A DNA stretch of 64,000 nt from Saccharopolyspora dendranthemae. Its GTDB lineage: Bacteria; Actinomycetota; Actinomycetes; Mycobacteriales; Pseudonocardiaceae. This document shows, piece after piece, positions 62,539 to 64,000 of this stretch. The notes beneath the pieces are model-generated. The model was not told the DNA's origin, made no database searches, and saw only the letters and a list, made by a program, of their open reading frames with translations. The position numbers and the translations under genes were made by a program. Each line of letters starts with the position of its first letter. The stretch's first letter is position 1. Where the stretch lies: the NCBI RefSeq assembly GCF_007829955.1, contig NZ_VIWX01000001.1, forward strand, positions 1,908,630 to 1,972,629, read 5' to 3'.

Positions 62539-63255
62539 ATGCTCCGAACTGCGGACGAAGAGCTCACCATCGACGAACTGGCCGCCCGTGCCGGAGTGAC
62601 CGTGCGAACGGTCCGGTTCTACTCGTCGCGCGGGCTGCTGCCGGCTCCACGCCTGCGCGGCCGTCTCGGACTGTACGGCGCTGAACACCTCGCGCGACTG
62701 GATCTGATCCGCGAGCTGCAGACGCTCGGCTTCACCCTGTCGGCTATCGAACGCCACCTGCAGCGCATCCCGGCAGGCTCCTCACCGGACGAGCTCGCCC
62801 TGCAGCGCGCGCTGATCGCGCCGTGGACCGATGATCACGCCGAAGAGCTCGACCGCCACGAGCTGGACCGCCGCGCAGGCAGGCACCTCGATGACGACCT
62901 GGTCGAGCACCTTGTGGAGCTGGGGGTCCTCCAGCGCATCGACGATCCGGACAAGCTGCAGCTGCCCAGCCCGGCGATGCTGGGAGTGGGCCTGCAGATC
63001 CTCGACCTGGGGCTGCCGCTGCAGATGCTGGTGCAGGCCAAGGGGATCGTCGAGCGGCACACCGCGCAGATCGCCACCGAGCTGCGCGAGCTGTTCGCCG
63101 AGAACGTGCTGCGCCCCTACGTGGAGCACGGACGTCCCGAGGACGAGCGCGATCGGGTGCGCGTGGTGACCGACCAGCTCCGCCCGCTGACCATCCAGGT
63201 CCTGGTCAACGGCTTTCAGCACGCCGTCAACGACGTCATTCGCGATCACGTCTGA
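62539..63255 (+). CDS. MerR-family transcriptional regulator
   Basis: A 238-residue regulator with the MerR winged helix (TIDELAARAGVTVRTVRFYS, SRGLLPAPRLRGRLGLYG) and LQTLGFTLSAIERHLQRI. The C-terminal part is longer than in metal-responding members and lacks Cys clusters, so an organic or acyl-CoA ligand is likely; several actinobacterial fatty-acid MerR regulators have this shape. ATG at 62539 lies 12 bases after AGGAG, a long spacing. Divergent to the racemase gene and close to a downstream acyl-CoA synthetase, so lipid genes may be its targets. Confidence 0.9.
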   Translation: MLRTADEELTIDELAARAGVTVRTVRFYSSRGLLPAPRLRGRLGLYGAEHLARLDLIRELQTLGFTLSAIERHLQRIPAGSSPDELALQRALIAPWTDDHAEELDRHELDRRAGRHLDDDLVEHLVELGVLQRIDDPDKLQLPSPAMLGVGLQILDLGLPLQMLVQAKGIVERHTAQIATELRELFAENVLRPYVEHGRPEDERDRVRVVTDQLRPLTIQVLVNGFQHAVNDVIRDHV

Positions 63256-63411
63256 TTTCGCCTGATTCTTCCGAAAAGCCGCCGGGGTGTACCGGTTCGT
63301 CGGAACGTGTTCCAGCATTCGGCGCTGGTTTCGGTCCACCCCGATCAGGTTTCATCGCCTCAACGCGCGTCAATCGCAACCGTTGTTCGGGGCGAGGGGA
63401 GATCGGCTGCG

Positions 63412-64000
63412 ATGAGCACCTTGGACGGCTGGGCCGAGGCGGCACTGGAAACGACGATCCCACGACTGTTCTCCCACAACATCGCGCAGTTCCCCGACGA
63501 GCCGGCACTGACCGACGCCAACCGGACCTTCACCTGGAAACAGGCGGGTGAGGAGGTCGAACTGCTGGCCGCCGCGTTCAACGCGCTCGGCCTGCAGCGA
63601 GGTCAGACCATCCTGCTGATGATGTCCAACCGCACCGAGCACTGGCTCTCCGACGTCGCCGCAGCGCACCTGGGCGCCGTTGCCGGCACGCTGCACCCCG
63701 CGCTGAGCCAGGACCAGGTGCACGCCATCGCCTCCCACAGCCGAGCGCGAGTGGTGGTGCTGGAGAGCGGTGATCAGCTGCGGCGATGGGCGAAAGCGCT
63801 GCGCAACGCAGGCACGATCGAGCACGTGGTGGTGCTCGACGACGCGGTGATGATCAGCGCGGATCACCGCTTCCACACCTGGACGGATCTTCGAAGACAA
63901 GGGGCCCGGCGAGTGCGCGCGGACCCCGGGCTGCTTCGACGGGAGCGCGGCCCGATCACGCCTGGCACACCTGCGACCGTCATCTACCCGAACGAGGACA
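63412..64000 (+). CDS. Acyl-CoA synthetase (AMP-forming), 3' end beyond the window
   Basis: Translation from ATG 63412 gives 196 codons of an AMP-binding ligase: RLFSHNIAQFPDEPALTDAN, TFTWKQAGEEVELLAAAFNA, LGLQRGQTILLMMSNRTEHW, LGAVAGTLHPALSQDQVHAI. It matches the N-terminal part of long-chain FadD enzymes. At the point where the usual P-loop YTSGTTG is expected (after PATVIY) the sequence is PNEDT instead, so the catalytic loop looks altered; the window ends there. Follows the MerR gene by 156 bases. Confidence 0.85.
   Translation, partial: MSTLDGWAEAALETTIPRLFSHNIAQFPDEPALTDANRTFTWKQAGEEVELLAAAFNALGLQRGQTILLMMSNRTEHWLSDVAAAHLGAVAGTLHPALSQDQVHAIASHSRARVVVLESGDQLRRWAKALRNAGTIEHVVVLDDAVMISADHRFHTWTDLRRQGARRVRADPGLLRRERGPITPGTPATVIYPNED

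Overview
The window is high-GC actinobacterial DNA. The gene set (argS-lysA-hom-thrC-thrB-rho order, long Arg/Asn/Asp-rich Rho, conservon signalling cassette, phenylacetate operon, DUF3105/DUF305 pair, chaplin-like secreted protein) and frequent GTG/TTG starts fit a filamentous member of the Pseudonocardiaceae, perhaps Saccharopolyspora. The genus is an inference, not a database result.

Layout. 0-14 kb is core chromosome: the 3' part of an alpha/beta hydrolase with a long acidic tail, prmC-prfA, rpmE, rho, and the threonine/lysine genes thrB, thrC, hom, lysA with argS, nearly all on the minus strand. 14-19.4 kb holds a DUF3105-DUF305 membrane-anchored pair, a cation-diffusion exporter behind an ArsR-type palindrome, tRNA-Arg(CCG) with a strong terminator, an LCP (LytR-CpsA-Psr) gene, a decayed second copy of the tRNA plus terminator, and a DapA-family aldolase. 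19.5-28 kb is the phenylacetate pathway: paaZABCDE (minus) facing paaI-paaK-paaR (plus), with two matching candidate PaaR operators in the divergent gap. 28-30 kb is an acetate/solute symporter with its DUF485 partner. 31-35.8 kb is a conservon: nitrate/nitrite-sensing-type kinase, Roadblock protein, DUF742 protein, Ras-like GTPase. 36-49 kb is mixed: AbiEi-like protein, patatin, ArfB-type rescue factor, beta-lactamase-fold hydrolase, CPBP protease, class A PBP, a small protein ending in an amyloid-like motif, MFS transporter, Baeyer-Villiger-type monooxygenase with a divergent TetR gene. 48.7-50 kb encodes two secreted proteins, one chaplin-like. 50-64 kb is acyl-CoA and glycolate metabolism: fadA-fadB, glcDEF, DUF2236 protein, phosphodiesterase, acyl-CoA dehydrogenase, CoA-transferase-family racemase, MerR regulator, and the start of an acyl-CoA synthetase.

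The most unusual feature is a short dispersed sequence, about 25 bp, found about twenty times and almost only between genes. It begins TGAGCAWGGGAACC and ends TTYCTGTCACY. It often starts exactly at the stop codon of the upstream gene (1468, 15578, 44138). In at least three places two copies face each other and form a hairpin terminator (28139-28184, 40717-40762, 38191-38235). One copy has become the C-terminal codons of the conservon GTPase. I know of no described family that matches it. Other points worth checking are the tandem duplication of the tRNA-Arg/LCP/terminator unit, the amyloid-motif protein at 43.2 kb, and a set of clean palindromic operators next to fadA, glcD, the monooxygenase and the metal exporter.

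How the genes work together. The Paa enzymes activate phenylacetate (PaaK), epoxidise it (PaaABCDE), and open the ring and oxidise the product (PaaZ). PaaI rescues CoA, and the pathway probably finishes through beta-oxidation, for which fadA/fadB in this window are possible but unproven partners.
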